DNA of 64,000 nt from Photobacterium iliopiscarium (GCF_003026395.1 NZ_PYOO01000006.1:1-64000), one strand, 5' to 3'; shown: positions 1-9,853, counted from the stretch's first letter. Notes: a model not told the origin generated them from the sequence alone. Translations and numbers: made by a program.

Positions 1-177
1 TCCTTGCAACGTGAATGAAGCCATACAGGTTCGGGGTAGCTCCCCATAAAGAAACCGAATATACGTGCACTTGCCAACACGCTTTCTCAAACTCTTGCAT
101 TACACGGGGAGTCCATATACGTGCCTCTCTTCCGAGATGACGGATTATTTCCTTTATGATGAAGGGCTTAGTTCTAC
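1..177 (-). other. Unexplained open frame running off the left edge
   Basis: On the minus strand, one reading frame stays open for 59 codons between a TAA at 178-180 and the window edge. Its translation has ordinary protein composition (several Trp, Tyr and Val) but no ATG near its upstream end. I do not recognise a family. It could be the remnant of a gene or mobile element, or a repeated non-coding sequence that happens to be open. The motif GCACGTATAT occurs twice, about 60 bases apart. There is no visible ribosome binding site, so I do not call it a gene. Confidence 0.25.
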
Positions 178-210
178 TTATTCCATTAATTAAGTGGTCA
201 TATTTAAAAA

Positions 211-256
211 GCTAGATTCCCTATCGCCCTTGCGGACATTCATTGTAGGGAATGAC
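211..256. repeat. Possible dispersed intergenic palindrome
   Basis: ATTCCCTA and TAGGGAAT face each other across about 25 bases (near 212-253), followed by GACG. The pattern resembles short palindromic elements with a GGAATGACG end that are scattered in Vibrionaceae intergenic regions. That family assignment is from memory. The copy lies just beyond the dnaJ terminator. Confidence 0.3.
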
Positions 257-269
257 GATATTGAGCCAC

Positions 270-306
270 AAAAAAACCGCTACTAGCATTCACTAATAGC
301 GGTTTT
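270..306 (-). terminator. dnaJ terminator
   Basis: Read on the minus strand, AACCGCTATTAG pairs with CTAGTAGCGGTT and is followed by seven T. It begins about 24 bases after the dnaJ stop and ends the chaperone unit. Confidence 0.85.
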
Positions 307-329
307 TATTTATTCTTTTTTACGACTGA

Positions 330-1472
330 TTAGTTGGTTAAATCGTCGAAAAACTTCTTTACACCGTTGAAGAAACCTTCAGATTTTGGCTTATGCTTAC
401 TCGCATCTTTACCACCAAATGTTTCTTCTAGTTCTTGTAATAGTTCTTTTTGACGCTTGCTTAAATGTACAGGTGTTTCAACCACCAACTTACAAATAAG
501 ATCACCGCGTAAACCACCACGAACCGAGTCAACGCCTTTACCACGCATACGGAACATACGGCCCGTTTGCATTTCAGCCGGTACTTTTAAGCTTACACGG
601 CCATCAAGGGTTGGTACTTCAACTTCACCACCTAATGCTGCCATTGTGAAACTTACAGGCACTTCACAATGTAGATTATTACCTTCGCGCTGGAAAATGT
701 GGTGTTCTTTAACATGTACTTGAACGTACAAGTCACCCGCTGGTGCGCCTAATTCTCCAGCTTCGCCTTCGCCCGTTAAGCGAATACGATCGCCAGTATC
801 GACACCCGCAGGGATCTTAACTGATAGCGTTTTAGTTTCTTCTACACGGCCTTCGCCATGACACTTACCACATGGGTCTTTGATAATTTGACCACGACCA
901 TGACAGTGTGGACAAGCTTGCTGAACCGCAAAGAAACCCTGACGCATCTGCACTTGTCCAGCACCATGACAGGTACTACACGTTGTTGCAGATGAACCTT
1001 TTTTAGCGCCGGAACCGTCACAGCTATCACAACCAACTAATGTGGGTACACGGATTTCTTTCGAACAACCGCGAACAGCTTCTTCCAACGTTAGTTCCAT
1101 GTTGTAGCGAAGATCTGATCCACGCTGTGCGCGTTGTTGACGACGACCACCGCCACCACCAAAGATATCACCAAACACATCACCAAAGATGTCACTGAAA
1201 TCTGCACCGCCGCCAAAGCCGCCGCCGCCACCGCCCATACCACCTTGTTCAAAGGCTGCATGGCCGTGTTGATCGTAAGCAGCGCGTTTTTGGGCGTCTG
1301 TTAGAATTTCATAAGCGTATTTCACTTCTTTGAATTTCTCAGCAGATTCCGCATCACCCTGGTTACGATCGGGGTGGAACTTCATTGCTAAGCGTTTATA
1401 AGCTTTTTTAATGTCACGCTCACTTGCGTCACGAGCCACACTTAACACTTCGTATAAATCACGTTTCGACAT
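330..1472 (-). CDS. dnaJ: Chaperone protein DnaJ (Hsp40)
   Basis: Cytoplasmic co-chaperone that delivers unfolded protein to DnaK and stimulates its ATPase. The 380 residues show the full type I layout: a J domain (about 1-70) with the HPD motif at 33-35, a Gly/Phe-rich linker (about 75-115), four CxxCxGxG zinc repeats ([32 protein letters not shown]), and a C-terminal substrate-binding region. The length is normal for the family. It lies 100 bp downstream of dnaK on the same strand, with a hairpin between them, so it is probably co-transcribed from the dnaK heat-shock promoter. Confidence 0.97.
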   Translation of the reverse strand: MSKRDLYEVLSVARDASERDIKKAYKRLAMKFHPDRNQGDAESAEKFKEVKYAYEILTDAQKRAAYDQHGHAAFEQGGMGGGGGGFGGGADFSDIFGDVFGDIFGGGGGRRQQRAQRGSDLRYNMELTLEEAVRGCSKEIRVPTLVGCDSCDGSGAKKGSSATTCSTCHGAGQVQMRQGFFAVQQACPHCHGRGQIIKDPCGKCHGEGRVEETKTLSVKIPAGVDTGDRIRLTGEGEAGELGAPAGDLYVQVHVKEHHIFQREGNNLHCEVPVSFTMAALGGEVEVPTLDGRVSLKVPAEMQTGRMFRMRGKGVDSVRGGLRGDLICKLVVETPVHLSKRQKELLQELEETFGGKDASKHKPKSEGFFNGVKKFFDDLTN

Positions 1473-1500
1473 AACTTGATTGTCACCTAGCTAGATATAG

Positions 1501-1534
1501 TTACGGGCGTTAGAGTAACCTCAAACGCCCGTAA
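1501..1534 (-). promoter_or_regulatory. dnaK-dnaJ intercistronic hairpin
   Basis: TTACGGGCGTT and AACGCCCGTAA form a perfect 11-bp stem around a 12-base loop between the dnaK stop and the dnaJ start. No T run follows on the minus strand, so it is more likely an RNA processing, stability or partial attenuation element than a strong terminator. Confidence 0.6.
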
Positions 1535-1572
1535 TTTAAACAAGATGTTAATTAATAGATATTAATAACGTC

Positions 1573-3489
1573 TTATTTGTTGTCTTTAACTTCTTCAAAC
1601 TCAGCATCAACAACGTCGTCGTCTTGCTTAGCTTGTTGCTCGCCAGTTGCGCCATCAGCTTGTTGTGCTTGCGCTTTTTGTTGAGCAACTTCCATTAGTT
1701 TTTGAGATGCAGCAACAAGCGCTTGAACTTTCGCGTCGATTGCTTCTTTATCTTCGCCTTTGCGTGCTTCTTCTAGTTCAGCAACAGCAGCGTCGATTTT
1801 TGCTTTCTCATCAGCAGGAAGTGCATCACCAGCTTCTTCAATTTGCTTACGAGTACCGTGAACAAGTTGGTCAGCTTGGTTACGAGCAGTTACTAGCTCT
1901 TCAAACTTCTTATCAGTTTCTTTGTTAGCTTCAGCTTCCTGAACCATCTTCTCGATGTCAGCATCGCTTAGACCGCCAGACGCTTGAATAGTGATCTTCT
2001 GCTCTTTACCTGTAGTCTTGTCTTTCGCAGAAACGTTTAGGATACCATCGGCATCAAGGTCAAACGTTACTTCGATTTGAGGCATACCACGTGGTGCAGC
2101 TTGAATACCTTCTAGGTTGAATTGACCTAGAGATTTGTTAAAGCTTGCTTGCTTACGCTCACCTTGAATAACGTGGATAGTTACCGCGTTTTGGTTATCT
2201 TCAGCAGTAGAGAACACTTGGTTCGCTTTTGTTGGGATAGTGGTGTTCTTCTCGATAAGCTTAGTCATTACGCCACCCATGGTTTCAATACCAAGAGATA
2301 GTGGAGTAACGTCTAGAAGTAGCACGTCTTTAACATCACCAGCAAGTACACCAGCCTGAACAGCAGCGCCTACAGCAACAGCTTCATCAGGGTTAACGTC
2401 TTTACGTGGCTCTTTGCCGAAGAATTCAGTTACTTTAGCCTGAACCATTGGCATACGAGTTTGACCACCAACAAGGATGATGTCGTTGATGTCGCTAACA
2501 GATAGACCAGCATCTGAGATAGCTACTTTTAGTGGCTCAAGAGTACGTTGAACTAGATCTTCAACTAGTGCTTCTAGTTTCGCACGAGTCACTTTAACGT
2601 TCATGTGCTTAGGACCCGTTGCATCAGCTGTGATGTAAGGTAGGTTCACATCAGTTTGCTGTGCAGAAGACAGTTCGATCTTCGCTTTTTCTGCTGCTTC
2701 TTTTAGACGCTGCATTGCTAGCGGATCGTTCTTAAGGTCAATACCTTGGTCTTTTTTGAATTCGTCTACTAAGTAGTTAATTAGACGTGTATCAAAGTCT
2801 TCACCACCCAGGTGTGTATCACCATTAGTTGCTAGAACTTCAAATGTCTTCTCGCCATCAACTTCATCGATTTCGATGATTGAGATATCAAATGTACCAC
2901 CACCAAGGTCGTAAACAGCGATAGTGCGGTCGCCGCCTGTTTTATCAAGACCGTAAGCAAGTGCTGCTGCTGTTGGTTCGTTGATGATACGTTTAACATC
3001 TAGACCTGCGATACGGCCAGCATCTTTTGTTGCTTGACGTTGTGCATCGTTAAAGTATGCAGGTACTGTGATAACTGCGCCAGTTACTTCCTCACCAAGG
3101 AAATCTTCAGCAGTTTTCTTCATTTTCTTAAGAATTTCAGCAGATACTTGAGGAGCAGCCATTTTTTGGCCTTTCGCTTCTACCCATGCATCACCGTTAT
3201 CAGCCTTAACAATTTTGTAAGGCATGATTTCAAGATCACGCTGAACTTCTTCGTCTTCAAAACGACGACCAATTAAACGCTTGATAGCGAATAATGTATT
3301 TTCTGGGTTTGTTACCGCCTGACGCTTTGCAGGTTGACCAACTAGTGTTTCGCCATCTTGCGTGTATGCAACAACTGATGCTGTTGTACGCTCGCCTTCT
3401 GCGTTTTCAATTACACGTGGCTTGCCGCCATCTAATACAGCTACACAAGAGTTAGTTGTACCTAAGTCAATACCAATGATCTTACCCAT
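1573..3489 (-). CDS. dnaK: Chaperone protein DnaK (Hsp70)
   Basis: ATP-dependent cytoplasmic Hsp70. The 638 residues include the N-terminal IDLGTTNS phosphate-binding motif (7-14), DLGGGTFD in the ATPase domain, the beta-sandwich peptide-binding domain, the helical lid and the usual acidic C-terminus ending EEVKDNK. The ATG follows a GGAGA ribosome binding site. GrpE lies upstream and DnaJ downstream on the same strand, so the whole DnaK cycle is encoded together. A sigma-32-type promoter stands about 105 bp upstream. Confidence 0.98.
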   Translation of the reverse strand: MGKIIGIDLGTTNSCVAVLDGGKPRVIENAEGERTTASVVAYTQDGETLVGQPAKRQAVTNPENTLFAIKRLIGRRFEDEEVQRDLEIMPYKIVKADNGDAWVEAKGQKMAAPQVSAEILKKMKKTAEDFLGEEVTGAVITVPAYFNDAQRQATKDAGRIAGLDVKRIINEPTAAALAYGLDKTGGDRTIAVYDLGGGTFDISIIEIDEVDGEKTFEVLATNGDTHLGGEDFDTRLINYLVDEFKKDQGIDLKNDPLAMQRLKEAAEKAKIELSSAQQTDVNLPYITADATGPKHMNVKVTRAKLEALVEDLVQRTLEPLKVAISDAGLSVSDINDIILVGGQTRMPMVQAKVTEFFGKEPRKDVNPDEAVAVGAAVQAGVLAGDVKDVLLLDVTPLSLGIETMGGVMTKLIEKNTTIPTKANQVFSTAEDNQNAVTIHVIQGERKQASFNKSLGQFNLEGIQAAPRGMPQIEVTFDLDADGILNVSAKDKTTGKEQKITIQASGGLSDADIEKMVQEAEANKETDKKFEELVTARNQADQLVHGTRKQIEEAGDALPADEKAKIDAAVAELEEARKGEDKEAIDAKVQALVAASQKLMEVAQQKAQAQQADGATGEQQAKQDDDVVDAEFEEVKDNK

Positions 3490-3594
3490 CAGACAATCTC
3501 CGAAATTCGTTATATGTTCTTAACTATACCCAAAATCATAAATGGGTTAGCGGTTCGGGATAACCCCGTGACAAATACATTTAATGTCTTATGA

Positions 3595-3633
3595 CTACTA
3601 GATAAGGTCGCCAGATTACTTTTCAAGGGGAGA
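3595..3633 (-). promoter_or_regulatory. Sigma-32 (heat-shock) promoter of dnaK
   Basis: On the minus strand, CCCCTTGAA is followed after a spacer of about 13-15 bases by a CGACCTTATCTAG -10 region. From memory this closely resembles the E. coli dnaK P1 promoter. It lies between the grpE terminator and dnaK, so dnaK-dnaJ can be heat-induced independently of grpE. Confidence 0.8.
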
Positions 3634-3650
3634 TCCCAAAAAAAATGCAA

Positions 3651-3680
3651 AAAAATAAAAAAACCCACCGAAGTGGGCCT
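3651..3680 (-). terminator. grpE terminator
   Basis: On the minus strand, CCCAC-TTCG-GTGGG is followed by TTTTTTTATTTTTTT. It separates grpE from the dnaK promoter. Confidence 0.85.
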
Positions 3681-3724
3681 TATTTTGCGACATTATCAAG
3701 TAAGCCTTGCTTAATTCGCTTAAA

Positions 3725-4339
3725 TTACGCTTGAGTATTTACGTTACCCGCAGCAGCTTTTGATACCATAACCATTGCTGGACGGATCACGCGGCCATTT
3801 AATTCATAACCTTTTTGCATTACAGCCATCACTGTATTGGGTGCAAAATCAGCACTTTCTTGCATAGCCATTGCTTGATGGAATTCAGGATTAAATGCTT
3901 CACCTTGTGGATCAATCACTTTTAAACCAAATTTGCCAACAGTTGATGTCATTGTCATCAATGTTAGTTCAACACCTTCCATCATTGCTTTAGTTGCGTC
4001 GTTATTCTTGTCGGCCATATCAATAGCGCGCTCAAGGTTATCAATAACAGGCAATAATTCTTCAGCAAATTTGTTTAATGCGTATTTACGTGCTTTATCA
4101 ATTTCTTGCTCAGAACGACGACGAACGTTATCGCTTTCAGCACGAATACGTAAAGCCATATCTTTTACTTCGTTCACTTCAGCATCTTTTGCTAATAGAG
4201 CAGCTTCTAGTTCTGCAATACGAGCTACGTATAACTCTTGCTCAGATTCAACAAACTCACCCTCGACAGCTTCGACTTCAACAGCTTCAACTGCATCGTT
4301 TAGCTGCTCATCCTGTACATTGTGTTTTTTGTTAGTCAT
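3725..4339 (-). CDS. grpE: Nucleotide exchange factor GrpE
   Basis: Releases ADP from DnaK. About 204 residues: an acidic, disordered N-terminus, a long helical coiled-coil region (about 45-110) used for dimerisation, and a C-terminal beta domain containing the conserved stretch [11 protein letters not shown] start at the ATG at 4339, which has GGAG nine bases upstream, rather than the in-frame TTG at 4357 that lies upstream of that Shine-Dalgarno sequence. It is divergent from nadK and has its own heat-shock promoter and terminator. Confidence 0.95.
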   Translation of the reverse strand: MTNKKHNVQDEQLNDAVEAVEVEAVEGEFVESEQELYVARIAELEAALLAKDAEVNEVKDMALRIRAESDNVRRRSEQEIDKARKYALNKFAEELLPVIDNLERAIDMADKNNDATKAMMEGVELTLMTMTSTVGKFGLKVIDPQGEAFNPEFHQAMAMQESADFAPNTVMAVMQKGYELNGRVIRPAMVMVSKAAAGNVNTQA

Positions 4340-4424
4340 GCGTTGGTTCTCCGCCAAGATAAAAGGGTTTTATTCACTCAGTAGCCTTAATTGGATAAGT
4401 GCTACTTTTAAAATAGTCTTGAGC

Positions 4425-4460
4425 ATATTATGGGGATGAACTTCAATGATTCAAGCCAAT
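4425..4460 (-). promoter_or_regulatory. Sigma-32 (heat-shock) promoter of grpE
   Basis: On the minus strand, GGCTTGAA, a 14-base spacer, then CCCCATAAT: a near-consensus sigma-32 promoter about 90 bp before the grpE ATG, in the grpE/nadK divergent region. Confidence 0.85.
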
Positions 4461-4533
4461 ATTAACAACAAACCACGACAAGTTGTTTTTTCTAAGGCTA
4501 TACTGAGCCACCATCATTTGTCGGAACAGGGAC

Positions 4534-5415
4534 ATGAAGCGTATTTTTGATACTATCGCGTTAATTGGCAAACCACGTAATCCTGAGGCATTGCAAACGC
4601 ATACTAGCCTTTATGAATGGTTAACCGCACAAGGTTATAACGTGTTAGTCGATCATCGATTAGCCAACGATATTGACGTACCTGAACATTGCTTTTGTGA
4701 TTTACTCACCATTGGCGATAAAGCAGATTTAGCGGTTGTTGTAGGTGGTGATGGCAACATGTTAGGTGCTGCTCGCGTATTATCACGGTTTGATATTTCA
4801 GTGATTGGCGTTAATCGCGGTAACTTAGGGTTCTTGACTGATCTTGATCCTGAAGATTTTGAGCAGCAACTTGCGCTTGTGCTTGCTGGCGAATTTATTA
4901 AAGAAGATCGATTTTTGCTTGAAGCCGAAGTGCATCGTCATGGTCAAATTAAAAGTCGTAATTCCGCCTTAAATGAAGCGGTGCTACACCCTGATAAAAT
5001 TGCCCATATGATCGAATTTGAAGTCTATATTGACGATTGCTTCGCGTTCTCACAGCGTTCTGATGGCTTAATTATTGCGACTCCAACGGGCTCAACCGCT
5101 TATTCACTTTCTGGTGGCGGTCCTATTTTATCAACCAGTTTAAATGCCATCACACTGGTGCCCATGTTTCCCCACACTTTATCATCACGGCCATTAGTCG
5201 TAGATGGTGATCGTTGTATTAAACTATTGGTTTCACCCAATAACGGCAGCACACTAGAAGTTAGCTGTGATGGTCAAGTCTCGCTTCCCGTAAGCCCCGG
5301 TGATGAAGTTCATATTTATCAAAGTGAAGATCGCCTGCAATTAATCCACCCTAAAAATTACAGTTACTACAATGTACTACGTAGAAAATTAGGTTGGTCG
5401 AGCCGATTATTTTAA
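4534..5415 (+). CDS. nadK: NAD kinase
   Basis: Phosphorylates NAD+ to NADP+ in the cytoplasm using ATP. The 293 residues carry the GGDGN motif (about 71-75), the GNLGFLT segment, and the [15 protein letters not shown] motif of the second domain, all intact. The length equals the usual proteobacterial enzyme. It is transcribed away from grpE and followed by its own terminator. The grpE-nadK-recN order is the conserved gammaproteobacterial arrangement. Confidence 0.97.
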   Translation: MKRIFDTIALIGKPRNPEALQTHTSLYEWLTAQGYNVLVDHRLANDIDVPEHCFCDLLTIGDKADLAVVVGGDGNMLGAARVLSRFDISVIGVNRGNLGFLTDLDPEDFEQQLALVLAGEFIKEDRFLLEAEVHRHGQIKSRNSALNEAVLHPDKIAHMIEFEVYIDDCFAFSQRSDGLIIATPTGSTAYSLSGGGPILSTSLNAITLVPMFPHTLSSRPLVVDGDRCIKLLVSPNNGSTLEVSCDGQVSLPVSPGDEVHIYQSEDRLQLIHPKNYSYYNVLRRKLGWSSRLF

Positions 5416-5439
5416 GACAACAACGCCCCTATTCCCTTA

Positions 5440-5471
5440 AACCAGCACATTTTAGTGGCTGGTTTTTTTAT
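5440..5471 (+). terminator. nadK terminator
   Basis: AACCAGC and GCTGGTT pair across an 11-base loop and run into seven T, 25 bases after the nadK stop. Confidence 0.85.
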
Positions 5472-5533
5472 AACTGCGCAAAAAGTTAACCTAAGTCACA
5501 TTTTATCTGAATAATTATCACCCTAGTACTTTA

Positions 5534-5571
5534 CTGGTTATAGATACAGTATATACTGTATGAAAAAACAG
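5534..5571 (+). promoter_or_regulatory. Two LexA-type boxes before recN
   Basis: CTGTATGAAAAAACAG (5556-5571) matches the SOS box CTGT-N8-ACAG exactly. CTGGTTATAGATACAG (5534-5549) matches with one mismatch (CTGG). The adjoining half-sites create a perfect 18-bp palindrome at 5544-5561. The boxes end 26 bp before the recN ATG, so they should overlap its promoter. Double LexA boxes are known for recN in E. coli. Confidence 0.8.
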
Positions 5572-5596
5572 GTGTTGATTTAAACAGGTGAACACA

Positions 5597-7264
5597 ATGC
5601 TCGCGCATATGACGATCTCTAATTTTGCTATTGTCAAAACTCTTCAATTTGAACTAAAACCGGGAATGACCACTATTACAGGTGAAACCGGTGCCGGTAA
5701 ATCTATTGCTATTGATGCATTAGGTTTATGTTTAGGTGATCGCGCCGAAGCTTCAATGGTAAGGCCAAATGAAGATAAAGCTGAAATTTCAGCCGCATTT
5801 TTATTGGCAAACAACCAAGCAGCTCGACGTTGGCTCGAAGATAATGAGCTCATTGATGGTGAAGAGTGTATTTTGCGCCGAGTGATCACCAAAGAAGGCC
5901 GTTCACGTGGTTTTATTAACGGCAGCCCTGTTCCAGCATCACAACAAAAAGCATTAGGGCAACTGCTGATCAATATTCATGGTCAACATGCACATCAACA
6001 ATTAATGCGCCCTGAATACCAACAACAAATGCTTGATCAATATGCAGGTCATCATCTATTGATCGATCGTACTCGCAGCGCTTATCAACGCTGGCGTCAA
6101 GCACATAACGAGCTAAAACGGTTAACCCAAAGCCGTGATGAAAACGAAGCTCAAAAACAATTATTGCAATACCAAGTCAAAGAACTCGATGAATTAGCCT
6201 TAGGCGAAGAAGAGTTTAGTGAGATTGAAGAAGAGCATAAACGTCTGTCTAATTCAGGTGAGCTCGCAATTTCAAGCCAAACAGCACTGTCGGTTCTGTA
6301 TGACAATGACGATGGTAACGCCCTGCAATTATTACAACTCGCTTGCCAAGAGGTAAACAATCTTGGTGAATATGACAGCAGTTTAAGTGCGATTCCGCAG
6401 ATGCTTGAAGAAGCGATTATTCAAGTTCAAGAGGCAAGCCAAGAATTACGCAGCTACCTTGATAACTTAGATATGGATCCTCATCGGTTAATTTACCTTG
6501 AAGAGCGCTTAACTAAAATCATGTCGATGGCACGTAAACACTATGTAATGCCCGCCGAGCTTTATCAAAAGCACCATGATTTACTGAAAGAACTTGAGAA
6601 CCTTGATTGCAGCGATGAACGCCTAGAAGACATGGCCGCTAATGTTGAAAATCTACGTCAGCAATGTATTGAAGCCGCTGAAAAACTAAGCAAAAGCCGC
6701 CAGCGTTACGCTAAAGAGTTAGATCAAAAAATCACCGAAAGTATGCACATGCTAAGTATGGAACACGGTGAATTTGAAATTGCACTAACCAGCGATCCTG
6801 AGCGCATGTTAAGCCCATTAGGTTACGACAGCATTAATTTCTTAGTGTCAACTAACCCCGGCCAACCGTTACAGCCATTAGGCAAAGTGGCATCGGGTGG
6901 TGAGCTTTCACGTATATCCCTTGCAATTCAAGTGATCACCGCTCAAAAAGTTGAAACTCCAAGTTTGATTTTCGATGAAGTCGATGTCGGTATCAGTGGT
7001 CCAACAGCCGCTATCGTAGGCAAAATGCTACGAAAATTAGGTAAATCAACCCAAGTGATGTGTGTAACGCACTTACCGCAAGTCGCCGGTTGTGGTCATC
7101 AGCAAATGTTTGTCGCCAAGAAAACCACCGATGGTCAAACAGAAACGCAGATGCGCCCATTAAGCACTGACGATCGTATTGCTGAACTAGCACGTCTATT
7201 AGGTGGCAGTGAAATTACTGAGCGCACTCTCGCAAATGCGAAAGAACTGCTAGTTGCGGCTTGA
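5597..7264 (+). CDS. recN: DNA repair protein RecN
   Basis: SMC-like ATPase acting in recombinational repair of double-strand breaks. It has an N-terminal ATPase half with Walker A GETGAGKS, a long central coiled coil (about 150-370), and a C-terminal half with SGGELSR and the Walker B-like [13 protein letters not shown] prefer the ATG at 5597 ([13 protein letters not shown], about 555 residues) over the in-frame GTG at 5588, because AACAGGTG then serves as the ribosome site and the family starts here. The LexA boxes upstream predict SOS induction. Confidence 0.96.
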   Translation: MLAHMTISNFAIVKTLQFELKPGMTTITGETGAGKSIAIDALGLCLGDRAEASMVRPNEDKAEISAAFLLANNQAARRWLEDNELIDGEECILRRVITKEGRSRGFINGSPVPASQQKALGQLLINIHGQHAHQQLMRPEYQQQMLDQYAGHHLLIDRTRSAYQRWRQAHNELKRLTQSRDENEAQKQLLQYQVKELDELALGEEEFSEIEEEHKRLSNSGELAISSQTALSVLYDNDDGNALQLLQLACQEVNNLGEYDSSLSAIPQMLEEAIIQVQEASQELRSYLDNLDMDPHRLIYLEERLTKIMSMARKHYVMPAELYQKHHDLLKELENLDCSDERLEDMAANVENLRQQCIEAAEKLSKSRQRYAKELDQKITESMHMLSMEHGEFEIALTSDPERMLSPLGYDSINFLVSTNPGQPLQPLGKVASGGELSRISLAIQVITAQKVETPSLIFDEVDVGISGPTAAIVGKMLRKLGKSTQVMCVTHLPQVAGCGHQQMFVAKKTTDGQTETQMRPLSTDDRIAELARLLGGSEITERTLANAKELLVAA

Positions 7265-7434
7265 TTTAATTTCGCATCTTGCGCGAATATGAAATAAACT
7301 AAAACCTTGATGCAACTATTGCCATCAGCAGTAGTCAAATATCAAAATATATTACTTTTTTTCTTTACCGCTTTTTACTTCTGCCAAGACCTTGTTTATC
7401 ATCGCAGCAGTTAAAGCTAAAAAGCCAGGATGCT

Positions 7435-7791
7435 ATGAGTTGGAAAAACATTGCAGCCCTAACCTTAGTGTTGGGCTTACTTAGCGGCTGTTCAGTCGCT
7501 GAACGTTTGGTTTATCGTATTGATATTGACCAAGGCAACTATGTAGAACAAAAAAGTGTTAATACCTTGCGTGTTGGCATGACAAAAACACAAGTTCAAT
7601 ATGTGCTGGGTACACCTATGTTAGTTGACCCAAGTTACCCCAACACATGGAACTACATTTTCTACGAACAAAATGGTCATGATAAGCCAGTCCAAAAGAA
7701 CTTGTTCTTAACCTTCAACCAACAGGCACAGCTTGTTAGTATGAAAGGCGATTACAAGCAAGGCCCTAACTTCATGGATCCTATGAATTAA
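7435..7791 (+). CDS. bamE: Outer membrane assembly lipoprotein BamE
   Basis: Small lipoprotein subunit of the BAM complex that inserts beta-barrel proteins in the outer membrane. The 118 residues start with a lipoprotein signal ending in LLSGC (lipidated Cys at about 19). The BamE fold follows, with the conserved segments LRVGMTKTQVQYVLGTP and NTWNYIFY. It lies after recN, as in many gammaproteobacteria, and ends at a shared convergent terminator. Confidence 0.95.
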   Translation: MSWKNIAALTLVLGLLSGCSVAERLVYRIDIDQGNYVEQKSVNTLRVGMTKTQVQYVLGTPMLVDPSYPNTWNYIFYEQNGHDKPVQKNLFLTFNQQAQLVSMKGDYKQGPNFMDPMN

Positions 7792-7825
7792 TTCTATTCA
7801 TAGAAAATGGTTGTTTTTAAAGCTA

Positions 7826-7858
7826 TAAAAAAAGCTCGCTATAATGGCGAGCTTTTTG
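7826..7858. terminator. Bidirectional terminator, bamE / ratA-rnfH
   Basis: AAGCTCGC and GCGAGCTT form a stem with an A run on one side and a T run on the other. It lies between the convergent bamE and rnfH genes and can serve both. Confidence 0.85.
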
Positions 7859-7879
7859 TTGTCTGCAATAAAATAAATA

Positions 7880-8188
7880 TTACTTTTCAGCGTCTTTTTT
7901 CGCTTGTTCTGCACGCTTACGGCGGATCTCACGCGGGTCGGCCACTAACGGACGATAGATTTCAATCCGATCCCCATCACGCGCAGTCGCATCTAATTTT
8001 ACATTACGACTATAAATACCGATTTTATTGATATTTAGATCAATCTCAGGGTACATGGTTAAAATGCCCGATTGTTCAATGATCGCCTGAATAGACGTTT
8101 CAGCAACAACCGCCAGCTTTAACACTCGTTGTACGTTGGGCAGTGCAAAAACAACCTCAACATGAATTAAGGGTTGATCAGAATGCAT
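7880..8188 (-). CDS. rnfH: RnfH family protein (RatB, UPF0125)
   Basis: 102-residue ubiquitin-like beta-grasp protein. The family is named RnfH or RatB; its biochemical role is poorly defined. Family features include an N-terminal IHVEVVFALP strand, a GDRIEIYRPL segment, and a basic tail (RKRAEQAKK). Its start overlaps the ratA stop by 11 bp, so translation is probably coupled. The ratA-rnfH pair beside smpB is a conserved gammaproteobacterial arrangement. Confidence 0.9.
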   Translation of the reverse strand: MHSDQPLIHVEVVFALPNVQRVLKLAVVAETSIQAIIEQSGILTMYPEIDLNINKIGIYSRNVKLDATARDGDRIEIYRPLVADPREIRRKRAEQAKKDAEK

Positions 8189-8612
8189 ACACTTCTCTTG
8201 CTCGCTGTGTGAACGCCTGCACCATATTACCGGTCAGATCGCGAAAAATTTTACCAAAGGCAACATCAATCAGCCCACTGGTAAATTCAAACTCTAAGTT
8301 TAATTCAATTTTACACGCTGTCGCATCAAGTTCAGTAAATGTCCATCCGCCGACTAATTTTCGAAAAGGACCATCCACCAACTGCATTTGAATCTGGTTA
8401 AAATCAACCAATTTATTATGCGTCACAAATGTTTTACGTATACCCGCCTTAGCAACATCAACCGAGGCCATCATATGGCTGGCTGAACTCTCAATAATTT
8501 TACTGCCTGCACAGCCGGGTAAAAATATCGGGTAAGATTCAACATCATTTACCAAGTTAAACATTTGTTGTGCGCTAAAAGGCACCAGTGCCGAACGGCT
8601 AATTTGTGGCAT
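8178..8612 (-). CDS. ratA: RatA / Coq10-like START domain protein
   Basis: 144-residue single-domain protein of the polyketide cyclase / START family. In E. coli, RatA has been reported as a ribosome-association toxin; mitochondrial Coq10 homologues bind ubiquinone. MPQISRSALVPFSAQQMFNL is the typical N-terminus. GAAGGAG seven bases upstream supports the ATG at 8612 rather than the upstream in-frame ATG at 8633. It overlaps rnfH and is divergent from smpB. Which function dominates here cannot be read from sequence. Confidence 0.92.
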   Translation of the reverse strand: MPQISRSALVPFSAQQMFNLVNDVESYPIFLPGCAGSKIIESSASHMMASVDVAKAGIRKTFVTHNKLVDFNQIQMQLVDGPFRKLVGGWTFTELDATACKIELNLEFEFTSGLIDVAFGKIFRDLTGNMVQAFTQRAREVYAF

Positions 8613-8710
8613 AGTTTCTCCTTCATCGAACACATCCTCACCCTGAAGATAAAATCTATTCGTTGCGTTTAGTCAATGATACCATTACTGGGCTATCGAC
8701 CAAAATAACA

Positions 8711-8737
8711 GTTACCATCAAGCGGTATTATGGTAAC
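8711..8737. repeat. Inverted repeat in the ratA/smpB divergent region
   Basis: GTTACCAT and ATGGTAAC are perfectly complementary across 11 bases. It lies between two divergent genes, so it could be an operator or an RNA hairpin. No regulator is assigned. Confidence 0.4.
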
Positions 8738-8817
8738 GTCAATAGCTTATTCGACCAGAAAAATCACTCACATGAAATTTTGTTCTGGGACTGCAACAAT
8801 GACTCTACGAGGTCAAC

Positions 8818-9294
8818 ATGGCTAAAAAACCAAAGCAAAGTAGCAATACTATTGCCAAAAATAAAAGCGCTCGTTTTGAATTTGCCATCGGCGACGAATA
8901 CGAAGCCGGTATGGTACTCCAAGGTTGGGAAGTAAAAGCCATCCGTGACGGTAAAGTAAACATGACTGAAAGCTATGTTTTCTTACGTAACGGTGAAGCA
9001 TTTATTTCAGGCTTAACCATTGCACCATTAAATGCAGCATCAACCCACGTTGTCGCTGATCCTACCCGTGTACGTAAGCTATTGCTTAACCGCCGTGAAC
9101 TGAGAAAACTAGAAGATTCAGTGAACCGCGAAGGCGATACTATCGTGGCATTGGTAATGTACTGGAGCACTTCTTTCGTAAAAGTGAAGATCGGTACTGC
9201 ACGTGGTAAGAAACTGCATGATAAACGCGCTGACAGCAAAGCCAAAGATTGGCAACGTGATAAAGCCCGCATCATGAAAGGCACTAACCGTTAA
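8818..9294 (+). CDS. smpB: SsrA-binding protein SmpB
   Basis: 158-residue OB-fold protein that binds tmRNA and places it in the empty A site of stalled ribosomes. It shows the conserved [13 protein letters not shown] segment, the core beta barrel, and the basic C-terminal tail ([16 protein letters not shown]) that enters the mRNA channel. It is followed 111 bp later by its RNA partner ssrA, the usual linkage. Confidence 0.97.
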   Translation: MAKKPKQSSNTIAKNKSARFEFAIGDEYEAGMVLQGWEVKAIRDGKVNMTESYVFLRNGEAFISGLTIAPLNAASTHVVADPTRVRKLLLNRRELRKLEDSVNREGDTIVALVMYWSTSFVKVKIGTARGKKLHDKRADSKAKDWQRDKARIMKGTNR

Positions 9295-9366
9295 GCTACC
9301 TATGCAACATGATGTTAGCATTTGAATAGTAATCAATCACTTGGTCAGTAAATTACAATATAGTTA

Positions 9367-9394
9367 TTGACCTCGTTAAATATTCTGCTAACAT
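9367..9394 (+). promoter_or_regulatory. Probable ssrA promoter
   Basis: TTGACC (9367-9372), a 16-base spacer and TAACAT (9389-9394) end 11 bases before the expected tmRNA 5' end. A sigma-70-type promoter inferred from position and sequence. Confidence 0.6.
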
Positions 9395-9405
9395 CGAACG
9401 CATCT

Positions 9406-9775
9406 GGGGCTGATTCAGGATTCGACAGGATCACGAAGGCTTGTGGAGCATGTCGAGGTGCGGTTTGCCTCGTTAAACAACCGCAAAAAAATAGTCGCAA
9501 ACGACGAAAACTTCGCACTAGCAGCTTAATACCCTGCTGAGAGCGCTCCTGCCCTAGCTTCCGCTTGTAAGACGGGGAATAACAGGGGTTCAAACCCAAA
9601 CGAGATAGCGAGGGATTCTTTGACTAGAGAGATGAACCGCGAAATAGAATTCTGGTATGTATTAGCATAGCGTGTCAATTCGCAGTGACGATACGAGAAT
9701 AAAGATTGACTAAGCATGTAGCGCCATCTGTTAGACTGATTTTGGACGCGGGTTCAAATCCCGCCAGCTCCACCA
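9406..9775 (+). ncRNA. ssrA: Transfer-messenger RNA (tmRNA)
   Basis: Rescues stalled ribosomes by acting as tRNA-Ala and then as mRNA for a degradation tag. The 5' GGGGCTGATT pairs with the 3' CCAGCTCCACCA to form the tRNA-like domain; GGTTCAAATCC is the T arm. The tag frame starts at the resume codon GCA (9497) and ends at TAA (9527-9529), giving ANDENFALAA. This differs from E. coli ANDENYALAA by Tyr to Phe. The encoded CCA is included. The gene's end is used as an island boundary (9762-9853 repeat). Confidence 0.97.
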
Positions 9776-9853
9776 AACGTTTGGAAAGGGCCACTTCTTT
9801 GGAAGTGGCCTTTTTTAATACCTAAAATTCAGTAAAATCATCGTATTAGCTTA
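9762..9853 (+). repeat. Left direct repeat (attL-like), ssrA end plus terminator
   Basis: Spans the last 14 bases of ssrA, the terminator and downstream sequence. Compared with the copy at 19084-19174 it has one extra T (CCAGCTCC against CCAGCCC) and one A/T substitution. From CCACCAAACG on, 83 of 84 bases agree. Confidence 0.85.
9789..9816 (+). terminator. ssrA terminator
   Basis: GGCCACTTC and GAAGTGGCC pair around a tight loop and run into six T. It is duplicated at the right end of the island. Confidence 0.9.

Noticed and set aside
3933-4439. 168-codon plus-strand open frame
   Set aside because: Antisense to grpE; Ser/Ala-rich translation typical of a shadow frame.
9345-9717. Minus-strand open frames of 84 and 63 codons
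   Set aside because: They lie inside the tmRNA gene, whose structure and tag frame are clear.
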